Part shown: piece by piece, positions 39,914 through 48,734 of the stretch
Layout: each line of letters starts with the position of its first letter
Numbering within the stretch: the first letter of the stretch is position 1
NCBI GenBank assembly: GCA_030562215.1
Contig: JAUPFL010000002.1
Location: 1,302,001-1,366,000 of the forward strand
Direction of reading: 5' to 3'
DNA: 64,000 nt
From: Peribacillus frigoritolerans
GTDB taxonomy: Bacteria > Bacillota > Bacilli > Bacillales > DSM-1321
Notes under the pieces: model-generated
Seen by the model: only the letters and a program-made list of their open reading frames with translations
Database searches by the model: none
What the model was told of the DNA's origin: nothing
Position numbers and translations under genes: made by a program

Positions 39914-40351
39914 ATGAAAAAAATCATGTTATTTTGCATGGCGTTAATTTTTTTGGCTGGATGCGGCAAGAAAGAGGAAATTCCGAAAATGTTAAATGTC
40001 GATTTAGCTGTCGATCCAACTCAGGGTAAAGTGAATGAGCCTGTGAAATTTCAGGCAAAAGTAACATATGGGGACGAAGTCGTGACAGATGCGGATGATG
40101 TCAGTTTTGAAATTTGGCTTGCGAATAGCGATGACCATGACAAGATAGCAGTAAAACATAAAGGGAACGGTATATATGAACTGGAAAAGGCTTTTGATGA
40201 AGAAGGAACCTATTATGTATATGCCCACGTCACGGCAAGGGACATGCACAACATGCCAAAGAAAGAATTCGTCATAGGTAAACCAAGCACTCCCGAACAA
40301 AATGGCGGAAAAAAAGAAATGGACGAGATGAATGATGAAGAAATGAAATGA
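39914..40351 (+). CDS. FixH/YtkA-like lipoprotein
   Basis: A 145-residue lipoprotein: MKKIMLFCMALIFLAGCGKK with a lipobox LAGC, then an immunoglobulin-like domain (VDPTQGKVNEPVKFQAKVTY, VSFEIWLANSDDHDKIAVKH, YYVYAHVTARDMHNMPKKEF) resembling the FixH/YtkA fold. Scattered His and Met residues in DDHDK and ARDMHNMP could bind copper. ATG 39914 follows AAAAGGGG. It closes the operon and is followed by a terminator. FixH-like proteins are linked to cytochrome oxidase or copper handling in other bacteria; that role here is inference. Confidence 0.78.
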   Translation: MKKIMLFCMALIFLAGCGKKEEIPKMLNVDLAVDPTQGKVNEPVKFQAKVTYGDEVVTDADDVSFEIWLANSDDHDKIAVKHKGNGIYELEKAFDEEGTYYVYAHVTARDMHNMPKKEFVIGKPSTPEQNGGKKEMDEMNDEEMK

Positions 40352-40368
40352 TGAATGTACCATTAAAA

Positions 40369-40404
40369 TCAAAACAATTCGGGCTTAAATCCGGATTGTT
40401 TTTT
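40369..40404 (+). terminator. Terminator of the lipoprotein/two-component operon
   Basis: AACAATTCGG/CCGGATTGTT stem, TTTTTT tail. Confidence 0.85.
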
Positions 40405-40796
40405 ATTTGGGAAAATATTCAAGATGATAGGGGAAAATAAAGAAATGTCGAAGTGAAACCGAAAAATTTGTAACATAAAAGTAAAGAAAGTCATAATATT
40501 TCGGTTGGAAGCGATATGTCAACTAAAAGTTATTAGTATTCCATGGAAATGGTTCTATGTAACTACCATTGACAAATAATTACTGGAAAAATATGAGTAT
40601 TTATACTATTGGCAGAAACATAGATAGTTAAAGCATTTCTGCTTGTTTTCTCTGAAACTTGGATCATAAATATATTTTCATTCGCATCCTGTGAATTTGA
40701 TGGAAATTGATGGTGCCTTTATTACAAAAAATGCATGTTATGATAATTCCAGAAGCAAAGCACAACAAAAAATGAACATCACAGGAGGAAATACGA
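40405..40796. other. Upstream region of the CAP-domain gene
   Basis: About 390 A/T-rich bases with no coding sequence. TTGACA at 40569-40574 with TATGAG 17 bases later (40592-40597) is a plausible sigma-A promoter, which would give a leader of nearly 200 bases. A second -10-like TTATGATAAT lies at about 40737. No riboswitch motif is recognised. Confidence 0.45.
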
Positions 40797-41543
40797 ATGA
40801 AAAAGAAAATGATTATGTCAGCAGCAGCGGCTGCAGCTATTATATTCACAGGAGTAGGAGCTAACCAAGCTGAAGCAGCCAACTGTGATACAGTGAAACA
40901 AGTAACTTATAAAACTACGAATAAAGAGGATATGCAAAAAGTCCTTAACCAATACCTAGCTAAATACAATATCACTATACCTGCAGCGCAGGCACAACAA
41001 AAACCAGTTCAAAAACCAGTTCAAAAACCAGTTCAAAAACCAGTTCAAAAACCAGTTCAACAAGAAGCTGGAACAACGAACCAATCAAAACCAGCAGCAA
41101 AACCTGCAGCACCAGAAGTGACACCTAATAAATCAACTGATGAAAAACAAGAGACAAGCTCTGAATTAAGTGCGTTTGAACAAGAAGTTGTTAAATTAAC
41201 GAATGCAGAACGTGAAAAACAAGGTTTGGCAGCTCTTAAAATCGACACTGAATTGAGCAAAGTTGCACGTATCAAGTCTCAAGACATGAAAGATAAAAAC
41301 TACTTTGATCACAATAGCCCAACTTACGGTTCACCTTTCGATATGATGAAACAATTCGGAATCAGCTATAAAACAGCTGGCGAAAACATCGCACAAGGTC
41401 AACAAACACCTGAAGAAGTGGTACAAGCTTGGATGAATAGCCAAGGACACCGTGAAAACATCATGAATTCTAGCTTTACTCATATCGGAGTAGGTTACGT
41501 AGAATCTGGTAACTACTGGACTCAACAATTCATCGGAAAATAA
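40797..41543 (+). CDS. Secreted CAP/SCP-domain protein (YkwD-like)
   Basis: A 248-residue secreted protein. The signal peptide is Ala-rich (SAAAAAAIIFTGVGANQAEA, cut after about residue 27). Residues about 68-87 are five tandem QKPV repeats, then a Pro/Ala/Lys linker, then a CAP domain (about 125-248) with NAEREKQGLAALKID, SQDMKDKNYFDHNSP, GENIAQGQ, and GHRENIMNSSFTHIGVGYV. Family proteins in Bacillus are sporulation- or wall-associated; the enzymatic role is unsettled. ATG follows CAGGAGG. Intact, with its own terminator. Confidence 0.92.
   Translation: MKKKMIMSAAAAAAIIFTGVGANQAEAANCDTVKQVTYKTTNKEDMQKVLNQYLAKYNITIPAAQAQQKPVQKPVQKPVQKPVQKPVQQEAGTTNQSKPAAKPAAPEVTPNKSTDEKQETSSELSAFEQEVVKLTNAEREKQGLAALKIDTELSKVARIKSQDMKDKNYFDHNSPTYGSPFDMMKQFGISYKTAGENIAQGQQTPEEVVQAWMNSQGHRENIMNSSFTHIGVGYVESGNYWTQQFIGK
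40998..41057 (+). repeat. Five tandem 12-bp repeats coding QKPV
   Basis: CAAAAACCAGTT is repeated five times without variation inside the CAP-protein linker, a likely site of copy-number change. Confidence 0.95.
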
Positions 41544-41554
41544 TAGATTAATAG

Positions 41555-41592
41555 AAAAGTGCATCCCATTAACATGGGGTGCGCTTTTTTGC
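41555..41592 (+). terminator. Terminator after the CAP-domain gene
   Basis: AGTGCATCCCA/TGGGGTGCGCT stem with TTTTTT tail. Confidence 0.88.
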
Positions 41593-41734
41593 GAGAATGG
41601 ATCATTCCATTCCATGGAAAAAATATAATTGTGACATCGATTGGTTCTCTATAATATACCCAAATCTAAAAAGAATTGAACCAAGAAATAACTGGAACCG
41701 CACCATAACATCAGTGAGGTCCCGGTGAAGCCAC

Positions 41735-42201
41735 TTAAATTTCGGATACATCGATTTCTGAATATTGTGTATTGAAACTTTTTTGAAGACGAATTTCCAA
41801 TGTTGATTCTTTATATTGGGCTGATGCCCCTTTTTTCTTGACAGGTGCAGGGAGTGTTATGACATGCCGATCTGATTCTTCAGGAATTCCCTCGATGATG
41901 GATTGGTTAGATGTATGGTAAAGTTTCATTTTCTTTAGCCAGGATTCATCTTCTATTGGAATTCTTACGAAGACATATAAGTGGGTTTCAAATACTTCGG
42001 CATGTAAAGAATGTTCAGATCTGGCATTTACTTTTTGTGAGCCGCCATCATTTTGGTTCATCATACCTTGCATATTGTCAGGGATCACTTGTGAAAATAC
42101 CTTTTCAATGAAAGATTGAACATCACTTTGCTGCATATTTTTCATGAATTCCTTTTGGTTCGGGTTATTCTTAAAAGAAAAAAGTGAATTCAGGGAAACA
42201 T
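41735..42201 (-). CDS. Alpha-crystallin/Hsp20-like spore protein (GerT/CotM type)
   Basis: A protein of about 155 residues with an Hsp20-like core: VFETHLYVFVRIPIEDESWL, KMKLYHTSNQSIIEGIP, HVITLPAPVKKKGASAQYKE and TLEIRLQKSF. Such divergent small heat-shock proteins in Bacillus include the spore proteins GerT and CotM. The uninterrupted frame starts at ATG 42145, but upstream codons in that frame read NSLFSFKNNPNQKEF, and an ATG at 42201 after GAGAGG joins them if one C is restored at about 42194. The longer form is therefore likely. Assignment to spores is inference. Confidence 0.62.
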
Positions 42202-42359
42202 ATTGAATTCCTCTCTCCTGCTTATGGTCTGACAGGTTTATTTGTTATATTTTATGCAGCTAAAGCCCAGAGGTTCTTTTTTATAATTACTAAATTATAG
42301 AAAATGGAATAAACTTATGTATAATTAAGTAAAATCCATTAGATAAAGAGGGTAAGCCT

Positions 42360-43133
42360 GTGGATGAAAAAGTAGCTTTTATTACTGGTGGAGCAACGGG
42401 TATCGGCAAAAGGATGGCGTCTTCACTCGCGGATAATGGAATGTCCATTATCATTACTTATCGAAAAAGTAAAAAGGCAGCTTTAGCATTAGTGGATGAA
42501 TTACAGGAAATGTACCATGTTAAGGCAATTGCGATTCAAGGTGACTCGTCAAGTGAGGAAGATTGCCGGAATATTTTGCAAAAGATTTCGGAGGAATTTG
42601 GCCGTGTTGATGTCTTCATTCATAACGCAGGGCCATATATGCATGATCGTAAACCGATGACTGAATATGGCAGCGATGAATGGAAGTACATCATGGACGG
42701 AAATTTAAATGGATTTTTCTATTTTGCGAAGGAACTTATTCCACAAATGCGCAGCAGAAACTGGGGTAGGGTCATTACATTGGGATTTGAACGGTGTGAA
42801 ACTGCACCAGGTTGGATCTATCGTTCTGCTTTTGCTGCTGCAAAGAGTGGCTTGACTTCCTTGACAAGAACTTTAGCTGCCGAAGAAGCTACACATGGGA
42901 TCACCGTGAATATGGTTTGTCCTGGTGATATCATTGGTGATTGGAAAGAGGAGGAAATTAGGGTCGCGAGAGCAGCAAAGGATGAAACGGTTCCAGTCGG
43001 AAGACCGGGTACGGGGGAAGATATAGCGAGGGTCATCACGTTCCTATGTGATGAAAAATCAGATTTCATTACCGGGAGTATCATACCGGTAACAGGCGGT
43101 AAGGATGTTCTTGGGAAAATATATAAAGCCTAG
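42360..43133 (+). CDS. Short-chain dehydrogenase/reductase-like protein lacking the catalytic Tyr
   Basis: A 257-residue SDR-fold protein. The nucleotide-binding motif is ITGGATGIGKRMA, the NNAG-equivalent is IHNAGPYMH, and the C-terminus IIPVTGGKDV is typical. The active-site segment reads YRSAFAAAKSGLTSL: the YxxxK tyrosine is replaced by Phe (codon TTT), while the Lys is kept. The usual serine region reads VITLGFERCE. It may be a non-catalytic or altered SDR, or a base error may hide the Tyr. GTG 42360 follows GAGGGTAAG. It may correspond to B. subtilis YtkK. Confidence 0.82.
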   Translation: MDEKVAFITGGATGIGKRMASSLADNGMSIIITYRKSKKAALALVDELQEMYHVKAIAIQGDSSSEEDCRNILQKISEEFGRVDVFIHNAGPYMHDRKPMTEYGSDEWKYIMDGNLNGFFYFAKELIPQMRSRNWGRVITLGFERCETAPGWIYRSAFAAAKSGLTSLTRTLAAEEATHGITVNMVCPGDIIGDWKEEEIRVARAAKDETVPVGRPGTGEDIARVITFLCDEKSDFITGSIIPVTGGKDVLGKIYKA

Positions 43134-43158
43134 TGGTTTAGAATTTGAATTCAGAATG

Positions 43159-43196
43159 AAAAAAGCGAGGCCGGTGTAATCCAGCCCCACTTTTTT
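43159..43196. terminator. Bidirectional terminator between SDR and MATE genes
   Basis: GCGAGGCCGG and CCAGCCCCAC pair (with G-U pairs) between A-rich and T-rich flanks; the repaired MATE stop codon borders it. Confidence 0.65.
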
Positions 43197-44548
43197 ACGC
43201 CTTTTTTTATATTTTACTTGCTGAATGAACCGTAAGCGAGCAGCCAAGCCTATAGCTCCGAGAGCCAAGCCGGAAATTAAGCCGATCCAATACCCAAAGG
43301 CTCCCATATCCGTATATTGTGCAAAGAAATAGCCAATCGGAAGCCCGAGAATCCAGTAGGAGACCAGTGACATTGCAAATGTGACATTTACATCTTTATA
43401 TCCACGTAAAATACCCTGAATAGGTGCCTGCAGGGCGTCCGATATCTGAAAGAAGATGGCATATATTAAAAAATGTGATGTCAGCATCATTACTTCGTGA
43501 TCTTTAGTGTATAAAGAGGCCACAGGTTCACGGAAGAGGAAGAGGATGGTCGACAAAACGAGTGACATCGTCAAGGCCATCGAAATGCCAATCCAGCTAT
43601 ACTCTTTGGCATCTTTATAACGGGCTGCCCCAATTTCAAATCCAATGACGATCGTCAATGCCATGGAGATACTTAGCGGTATCATATAAAGCAGTGACGC
43701 AAAATTCATGGCAATCTGATGCGATGCAATCGTCACGGTATCATACTTACTCATCAAAAGTGTGACTGCCGAAAAAATGCTTGTTTCAAAGAAAATAGCC
43801 AGCCCGATGGGTACCCCAATCAATAATAAGGCCCTCCATTCTTTCCAGGAAACCCGGAAAAATTCAGTGAAAACCTGATATGTCGAAAATGGGTTTATTT
43901 TTATTACAACCAGGATGGCCACCAGGGCTATTAACCAATACGTAATGGCAGTGGCGTACCCGGAACCGACACCGCCAAGTTCAGGGAATCCAAACTTCCC
44001 GTATATTAACAGGTAATTAAAAAGGACGTTTACCGGGAGCGCACATAAGGTGATGATCATGGAAATCCTAGTTTGCCCCAGAGCATCGATGAAAGCCCTC
44101 AACGCATTATAAATGAATAAAGGAATGATACCGAGTGAAAGGGCGATCAAATAATCATGGGCAACCATGTGGACACTATCTTCAAGGTCCATGGCATTCA
44201 ATACGGGGTTCAAAGAAAACGCTCCAATGATTAAAATGAACAAGGCTAAGGCTACAGCTAAATAAATGGCCTGCATCACGGAATAGGAAACGGATTTAGA
44301 CTGCCTGGAACCCACCAGCTGTGAAACTACCGGTGTTAAGGCAATCAATATCCCGCTCAGCCCCGTGTACACGGGTGTCCATAGCGAACTGCCGATGGAG
44401 ACGCCAGCAACGTCCTGAGTGCTGTATTGCCCCGACATCATCACATCAAAAAAGTCATGGCATACATGCTGATTTGGGTGATCAGGATAGGTATCAATAT
44501 ATAAAATAACAGGCGGATCTTTTGTGATTTAGTATAAGTCTGATTCAT
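43195..44548 (-). CDS. MATE family multidrug/Na+ antiporter, two frameshifts
   Basis: A 12-helix efflux transporter of about 450 residues. ATG 44548 reads MNQTYTKSQKIRLLFYILIP; one T is missing at about 44454 (repair: AMTFFDVMMSGQYSTQDVAG). Family marks are LTPVVSQLVGSRQ, LCALPVNVLFNYLLIYG, GSGYATAITYWL, GFEIGAARYKDAKEYS and PIQGILRGYKDVNVTFAMSL. Near the end one A seems missing at about 43201-43207: repair changes KYKKRRKK to KYKKKA and stops at 43195, right at the terminator. Without that repair the frame runs on to 43059 into the SDR gene. Confidence 0.87.
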
Positions 44549-44642
44549 CAAAGTACCTCAATATCAATATTTGGAATTTTCAACACAATGAAAGAATTAT
44601 ATCACATAAGCATGTGATGTTTTAAGAGTTTTTATTTGAAGC

Positions 44643-44672
44643 TAAAAAAAGACTTGCCGTTTAGGGCAAGTC
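44643..44672 (-). terminator. Terminator downstream of the MscS-type channel gene
   Basis: On the minus strand GACTTGCC/GGCAAGTC is followed by seven T residues. It lies 180 bases after the stop, with a repeat in between. Confidence 0.85.
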
Positions 44673-44743
44673 TCAGACTATAGACAAACTCGATATGTAA
44701 TTAAGATTGCTTACATTTGTTTAGGCAGTGATAAAATATGAAC

Positions 44744-44866
44744 GTTGCTTTCCACTGCAGGCACTCGCTTTCCGCGGGCGGTCCCGGAGCCTCCTCGGCG
44801 CTTTTGCCGCCTGTGGGGTCTCCCTTGGACGCGCTCTTCCCGTAGGAGTCGTCAGTCGCGCATGGA
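44744..44866. repeat. GC-rich intergenic repeat of Bacillaceae type
   Basis: About 120 bases, far more GC-rich than their surroundings: CACTCGCTTTCCGCGGGCGG, then GAGCCTCCTCGGCGC and CTGTGGGGTCTCCC, ending CCGTAGGAGTCG. This text is familiar as a dispersed noncoding repeat in many Bacillaceae. It abuts the end of the MscS-type gene and supplies its last codons. Confidence 0.75.
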
Positions 44867-45964
44867 TTCAAAATCATTCATGGCTTCCATACCTGAGTCT
44901 TTTTGAAGAATGAATGCCTGTGAAGGAATGGCAATTTGTACACCTTCCTGTTCCAATATCTCCATTATTTTAAAGTTCACATCTTCTTTGATTGATAAAT
45001 ATCCTCCAAAGTCCGTTGCTTTCGTGAAGAAATATAGGTAAAGGTTGAAACCGGAATGACTGAACTCATCAAACTTAACCAAAATCGTTTCCGGATGTAC
45101 TTCAGGATGATCAATGAGCATTCTTTCAATTTCTTTAATGACATTTTCCAATTTTTCTTTTGGTGTCGTGACATTAACACCCAAATGGAAGGCAATCTGT
45201 CTTTTGCCCATCTTGGACCAGTTGATGATCGGTTCATTCGAAAGGGTCGCATTCGGGACTGTAACTAAAGCTTGGGCAAAAGTCCGGACTTTGGTACTTC
45301 GGAATGTGATGTCTTCAATGGTTCCCTCCACACTTGGAGTTTTGACCCAATCTCCTATGGTAAAAGGTTTTTCGGTAACGATGACGATACCCCCAAAGAA
45401 ATTGCTGACGGTATCTTTAGCGGCAAGTGCGAAAGCCAATCCACCCAAACCAAGCCCTGCAACAAATCCATCGACATTAAATCCCCATTCTTCCGCGATG
45501 ATGGAGGCACCAAAAGCAATGATGATCAATTTTATGATTTTCGTAAAGAACGGCATGACGATTTGATCGACTTCAAGTCCGAATTTACTTACTAATTTCG
45601 GAAATAATATAGTTAAGATCGAACTGATATTGAAAATCGTCCAAAAGAATAAGAAGACAAAAAACGATCTGTATATTTTCGATCTGAGTTCAACCGAAGG
45701 TGAGTCGATCGGAAAGTAGTGCAGTGAAATGATAACACCAATCAAAACGATAAGCCATCTTACCGGCTGTTCTAAAGCGAGCATTAAGTTGGCGGCAAAT
45801 TCAACTTTACGTTTTTCTGCAATCCGTAGAAAGAACTTGAATATATATGTAGTAAATACTTTCCGAAGCAAAAGGAAGATTAGAAAAATGCCTATGGAAA
45901 TTCCTAATTTGGTCCAGGCTTCGATTCCATCAAATTGATTAAGTGATTCAGAAACTTCTTGCAA
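44852..45964 (-). CDS. Small-conductance mechanosensitive channel (MscS family)
   Basis: A 370-residue MscS-type channel that releases solutes on osmotic downshock. Several membrane helices are followed by the pore helix GFVAGLGLGGLAFALAAKDTV and the beta domain (GGIVIVTEKPFTIGDWVKTP, VEGTIEDITFRSTKVRT, LVTVPNATLSNEPIINWS). The C-terminal alpha-beta domain ends about residue 355. The last four to five codons (ESMRD) are read from the adjacent GC-rich repeat, so the native end may have been altered by its insertion. Otherwise intact. Confidence 0.92.
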   Translation of the reverse strand: MQEVSESLNQFDGIEAWTKLGISIGIFLIFLLLRKVFTTYIFKFFLRIAEKRKVEFAANLMLALEQPVRWLIVLIGVIISLHYFPIDSPSVELRSKIYRSFFVFLFFWTIFNISSILTILFPKLVSKFGLEVDQIVMPFFTKIIKLIIIAFGASIIAEEWGFNVDGFVAGLGLGGLAFALAAKDTVSNFFGGIVIVTEKPFTIGDWVKTPSVEGTIEDITFRSTKVRTFAQALVTVPNATLSNEPIINWSKMGKRQIAFHLGVNVTTPKEKLENVIKEIERMLIDHPEVHPETILVKFDEFSHSGFNLYLYFFTKATDFGGYLSIKEDVNFKIMEILEQEGVQIAIPSQAFILQKDSGMEAMNDFESMRD

Positions 45965-46165
45965 TGTATTACTCCTCCATTGTATCTTGTAGTATTGTAG
46001 AATACTAAGATTATAATATATTCATGCTGAAAAAGGAAAAATAATCGATGATTACATACATCATGGGGGTTTTACGGGTCACTGAATACTTTTTCAAGTT
46101 ATTAATGGCAAGGATATATGGTAATATGGATGCAAAGTGATTTTTAAGTTTGGAAGGTGGAAATA

Positions 46166-47242
46166 TTGACTAAGAAAATAGTATTTACCGGAGGCGGTTC
46201 TGCCGGTCATGTATCTGTTAATGCAGCAATCATCCCGGAATTTTTAAAGCATGATTGGGATGTTACTTATATTGGTTCAAAAAAGGCATTGAAAAAGTAT
46301 CATCGAAACGGAATTTCCCGAGGTCCGTTATGAAACGATTTCCGTTGGGAAATTCCGACGTTATCTATCTGTTGAAAATATGAAAGACCCTTTCCGTGTC
46401 ATAAAAGGGATTTTTGATGCACGAAAAATATTAAAAAAGACCAAGCCCGATTTCATTTTTTCTAAAGGTGGTTTCGTTTCGGTTCCAGTCGTTTTGGCAG
46501 GCAGGATGCTGAGGATTCCGATTGCGATACATGAATCGGATTATACGCCTGGTCTGGCTAATAAGATCGCGATGCCACTTGCATCGAAAATTTTCACTAC
46601 CTTCCAGGAAACGGAAAAAATCTTCCGAAAGAGAAGGCCATGTATCTTGGCGCTGTATTGCGCGATGGGATTTTTACTGGAAACGCTTCTGCTGGAAAGG
46701 CATTTTGTGGATTCACGAATAAAAAACCGGTATTACTCGTTATGGGCGGAAGCCTTGGGGCCGTTAAAATCAATAATTTAATTACAGATAACCTTGATGC
46801 CTTATTAAAGGATTATCAGATTATTCACATTTGCGGGAAGGGAAATGTGAAAACCGAATTGAAACAAAGGGGATATGCTCCTTTTGAATTCGTGCACGAA
46901 GAATTATTCGATCTTTTGGCGGCTGCTGATGTCGTTGTGTCAAGGGCTGGTTCAAATTCTATCTTTGAATTCCTTGGTTTGCAAAAGCCGATGTTGCTTA
47001 TCCCTCTAAGTGCCAATGCATCCCGTGGAGATCAAATCCTGAATGCATCAAGCTTTGAAAAACAGGGTTTTTGTAAAGTCATCCAAGAAGAAGAGCTGAA
47101 TGATCGGATTTTTAATGCTACATTAGCGGATTTATTGAAACAATCGGATGAATATCAAGAGAAAATGCGTCAAAAACGCCCATTCAAAACGGCAGCTGAA
47201 ATGTATGAATTACTGCTTCAAGTAATGGCAGCAAAAAAATAA
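46166..47242 (+). CDS. MurG-like N-acetylglucosaminyltransferase, three frameshifts
   Basis: A glycosyltransferase of the MurG family (adds GlcNAc to lipid I), about 355 residues when repaired. TTG 46166 follows AAGGTGG and gives [20 protein letters not shown], the donor-lipid loop. Missing A residues at about 46282, 46296 and 46626 restore [20 protein letters not shown] and [20 protein letters not shown]. Later marks: [42 protein letters not shown] and [16 protein letters not shown]. It stands outside any cell-division cluster; several Bacillus species carry a second MurG of this kind, so it is probably a paralogue rather than the sole MurG. Confidence 0.85.
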
Positions 47243-47293
47243 GTATCATTCCCCTCTATGCAGCATATCTTTTCGAACAGAGGAGGGGGTAGT

Positions 47294-47437
47294 ATGGCTT
47301 ATGAATATTCCAAAGGATGGTTCATTCAGCAGCTAAAAGCCGCAGGGATTAGCTATCATCCAATTGAAAAAAGAAAGCTGGAGCTGTATAAAACTTATAT
47401 TCTAAGGCGTTTATACGAGGATCTGCAAAAAAGGTAA
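47294..47437 (+). CDS. yflJ: YflJ-like DUF2639 peptide
   Basis: A 47-residue basic peptide: MAYEYSKGWFIQQLKAAGIS then KRKLELYKTYILRRLYEDL. It matches the YflJ (DUF2639) family of short Bacillus proteins of unknown function. ATG 47294 lies after a very strong AGGAGGGGG site. It ends before a shared terminator. Confidence 0.8.
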   Translation: MAYEYSKGWFIQQLKAAGISYHPIEKRKLELYKTYILRRLYEDLQKR

Positions 47438-47443
47438 ATCATA

Positions 47444-47481
47444 AAAAGAACCGCAACGTCGTTAACGTTGCGGTTCTTTTA
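47444..47481. terminator. Bidirectional terminator between yflJ and lrgB
   Basis: AAAGAACCGCAACG/CGTTGCGGTTCTTTT perfect stem with flanking A and T runs; convergent genes. Confidence 0.92.
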
Positions 47482-48162
47482 AAGGAAATTACTTATAAAA
47501 GGAAAGAAACAGGAAATAAGGATACCTGCGATAGCCATTGCCGCACCTGCGACAGCCCCGGTAAACTCACTTTCCTGGGCAGCTTGAGCCGTTCCTAGAC
47601 CATGAGCGATCGTACCATAAGCGATACCGCGTGCGAAGGGCATCGTAATGTTTAGTTTATCCATCATTTTTGGAGCGATCATCGTACCCAGCACCCCTGT
47701 TAAAATGACGAAGGCAGCTGATATATTGGAATTTCCACCATAAAGTTCCGTGATTTCAACCGCGATGGGCACTGTAATGGATTTAACCGCCAATCCTTGG
47801 AATATGAATTGCGGAAGTGAAAATGCTTTAGCGATGGCGAAGGCAAGGATCAAAGTGACAAGAAGACCAAAAATCATGCCGCTAATTGCCGGCATTGCAT
47901 ATTTAACGATTATTTTTCTATTTTTATAAAGTGGTACGGCCAAAGCAACGGTAGCTGGTCCCAGGAAATAGGTGATGATGTCTTTTCCTGGTGAATAATC
48001 CTCGAAGTCCAACCCGCTGATCAGCAGTACGAGAATAATTGTAACCGTACTGAAAAATACGGGCGTCGTAAAAGGTGATGGATGTTTAGCATATATTTTC
48101 CTTCCAATGATATAGGCAAGGATGGTTATCAAGATGCTATATGTTGTGATGAGCGCTGTCAT
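47479..48162 (-). CDS. lrgB: LrgB/CidB family membrane protein
   Basis: A 227-residue membrane protein with about seven helices, the partner of the holin-like LrgA/CidA. Family marks: LGPATVALAVPLYKNR, LAVKSITVPIAVEI, GVLGTMIAPKMM and GTIAHGLGTAQAAQESEFTG. The pair influences autolysis and pyruvate-related transport in other Firmicutes. It overlaps lrgA by 26 bases. It could equally be named cidB or ywbG. Intact. Confidence 0.9.
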   Translation of the reverse strand: MTALITTYSILITILAYIIGRKIYAKHPSPFTTPVFFSTVTIILVLLISGLDFEDYSPGKDIITYFLGPATVALAVPLYKNRKIIVKYAMPAISGMIFGLLVTLILAFAIAKAFSLPQFIFQGLAVKSITVPIAVEITELYGGNSNISAAFVILTGVLGTMIAPKMMDKLNITMPFARGIAYGTIAHGLGTAQAAQESEFTGAVAGAAMAIAGILISCFFPFISNFL

Positions 48163-48529
48163 GCTGCTTAACCTCTCCTCTATGGGATAGCTTCTGAACG
48201 GTCCAAGCTGAAACGATGAATCCGAATATCAGGCTGATTCCCAATGTAAGTGCCAATGGCAAACCGAATTCAATGAAAAGCCATCCCATGGTCATTAAAC
48301 TGATTGAAATGGGAATGAAGAAAAAGGCTAGGTGCTTTACCAAAAATCCTGATGTAAGTTCAATCCATTCGACTTTTATGACCTTCGTCTGTAATAAACC
48401 GAATAACAGAATCATGCCGATGACGTTGCCTGGAATAGGTAAATGAAGTAAATTGGCTAAATAATAGCCAAGCTTGCAAATGATGAGCAGGAAGATAAGC
48501 TGCACGATAAAAGCAAATGTTTTTTTCAT
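48137..48529 (-). CDS. lrgA: LrgA/CidA family holin-like protein
   Basis: A 130-residue membrane protein with four helices: LANLLHLPIPGNVIGMILLF is the family motif, followed by SGFLVKHLAFFFIPISISLM. It is the first gene of the lrgAB/cidAB-like operon. No LytTR or LysR regulator gene is adjacent, so control is not evident. Intact. Confidence 0.9.
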   Translation of the reverse strand: MKKTFAFIVQLIFLLIICKLGYYLANLLHLPIPGNVIGMILLFGLLQTKVIKVEWIELTSGFLVKHLAFFFIPISISLMTMGWLFIEFGLPLALTLGISLIFGFIVSAWTVQKLSHRGEVKQHDSAHHNI

Positions 48530-48734
48530 GATTAAGTCCTTTCAATGACGCTTTGAATATATTATTGAATTGGTCAATTGTATTCATTATAAAAAAATAT
48601 CCCTAAAAAGAATAGGGATTTGCAGCAATCTATGTTAAACATCCTGTGAAACTGGAAAAAAGAGCTTTCCAGGTTTGGAAGCTCCGGCCATTATATGAAA
48701 AGATGAACAAAGCCCTGCTGAAATGTTCTTCGCT

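Noticed and set aside
43059-43194. C-terminal extension of the MATE transporter into the SDR gene
   Set aside because: The extra 45 residues are not transporter-like and lie beyond a terminator; one lost A in a run of seven removes a natural stop at 43195.
45114-45566. 150-residue open frame opposite the MscS gene
   Set aside because: Shadow of a conserved gene; composition and lack of a start site argue against coding.
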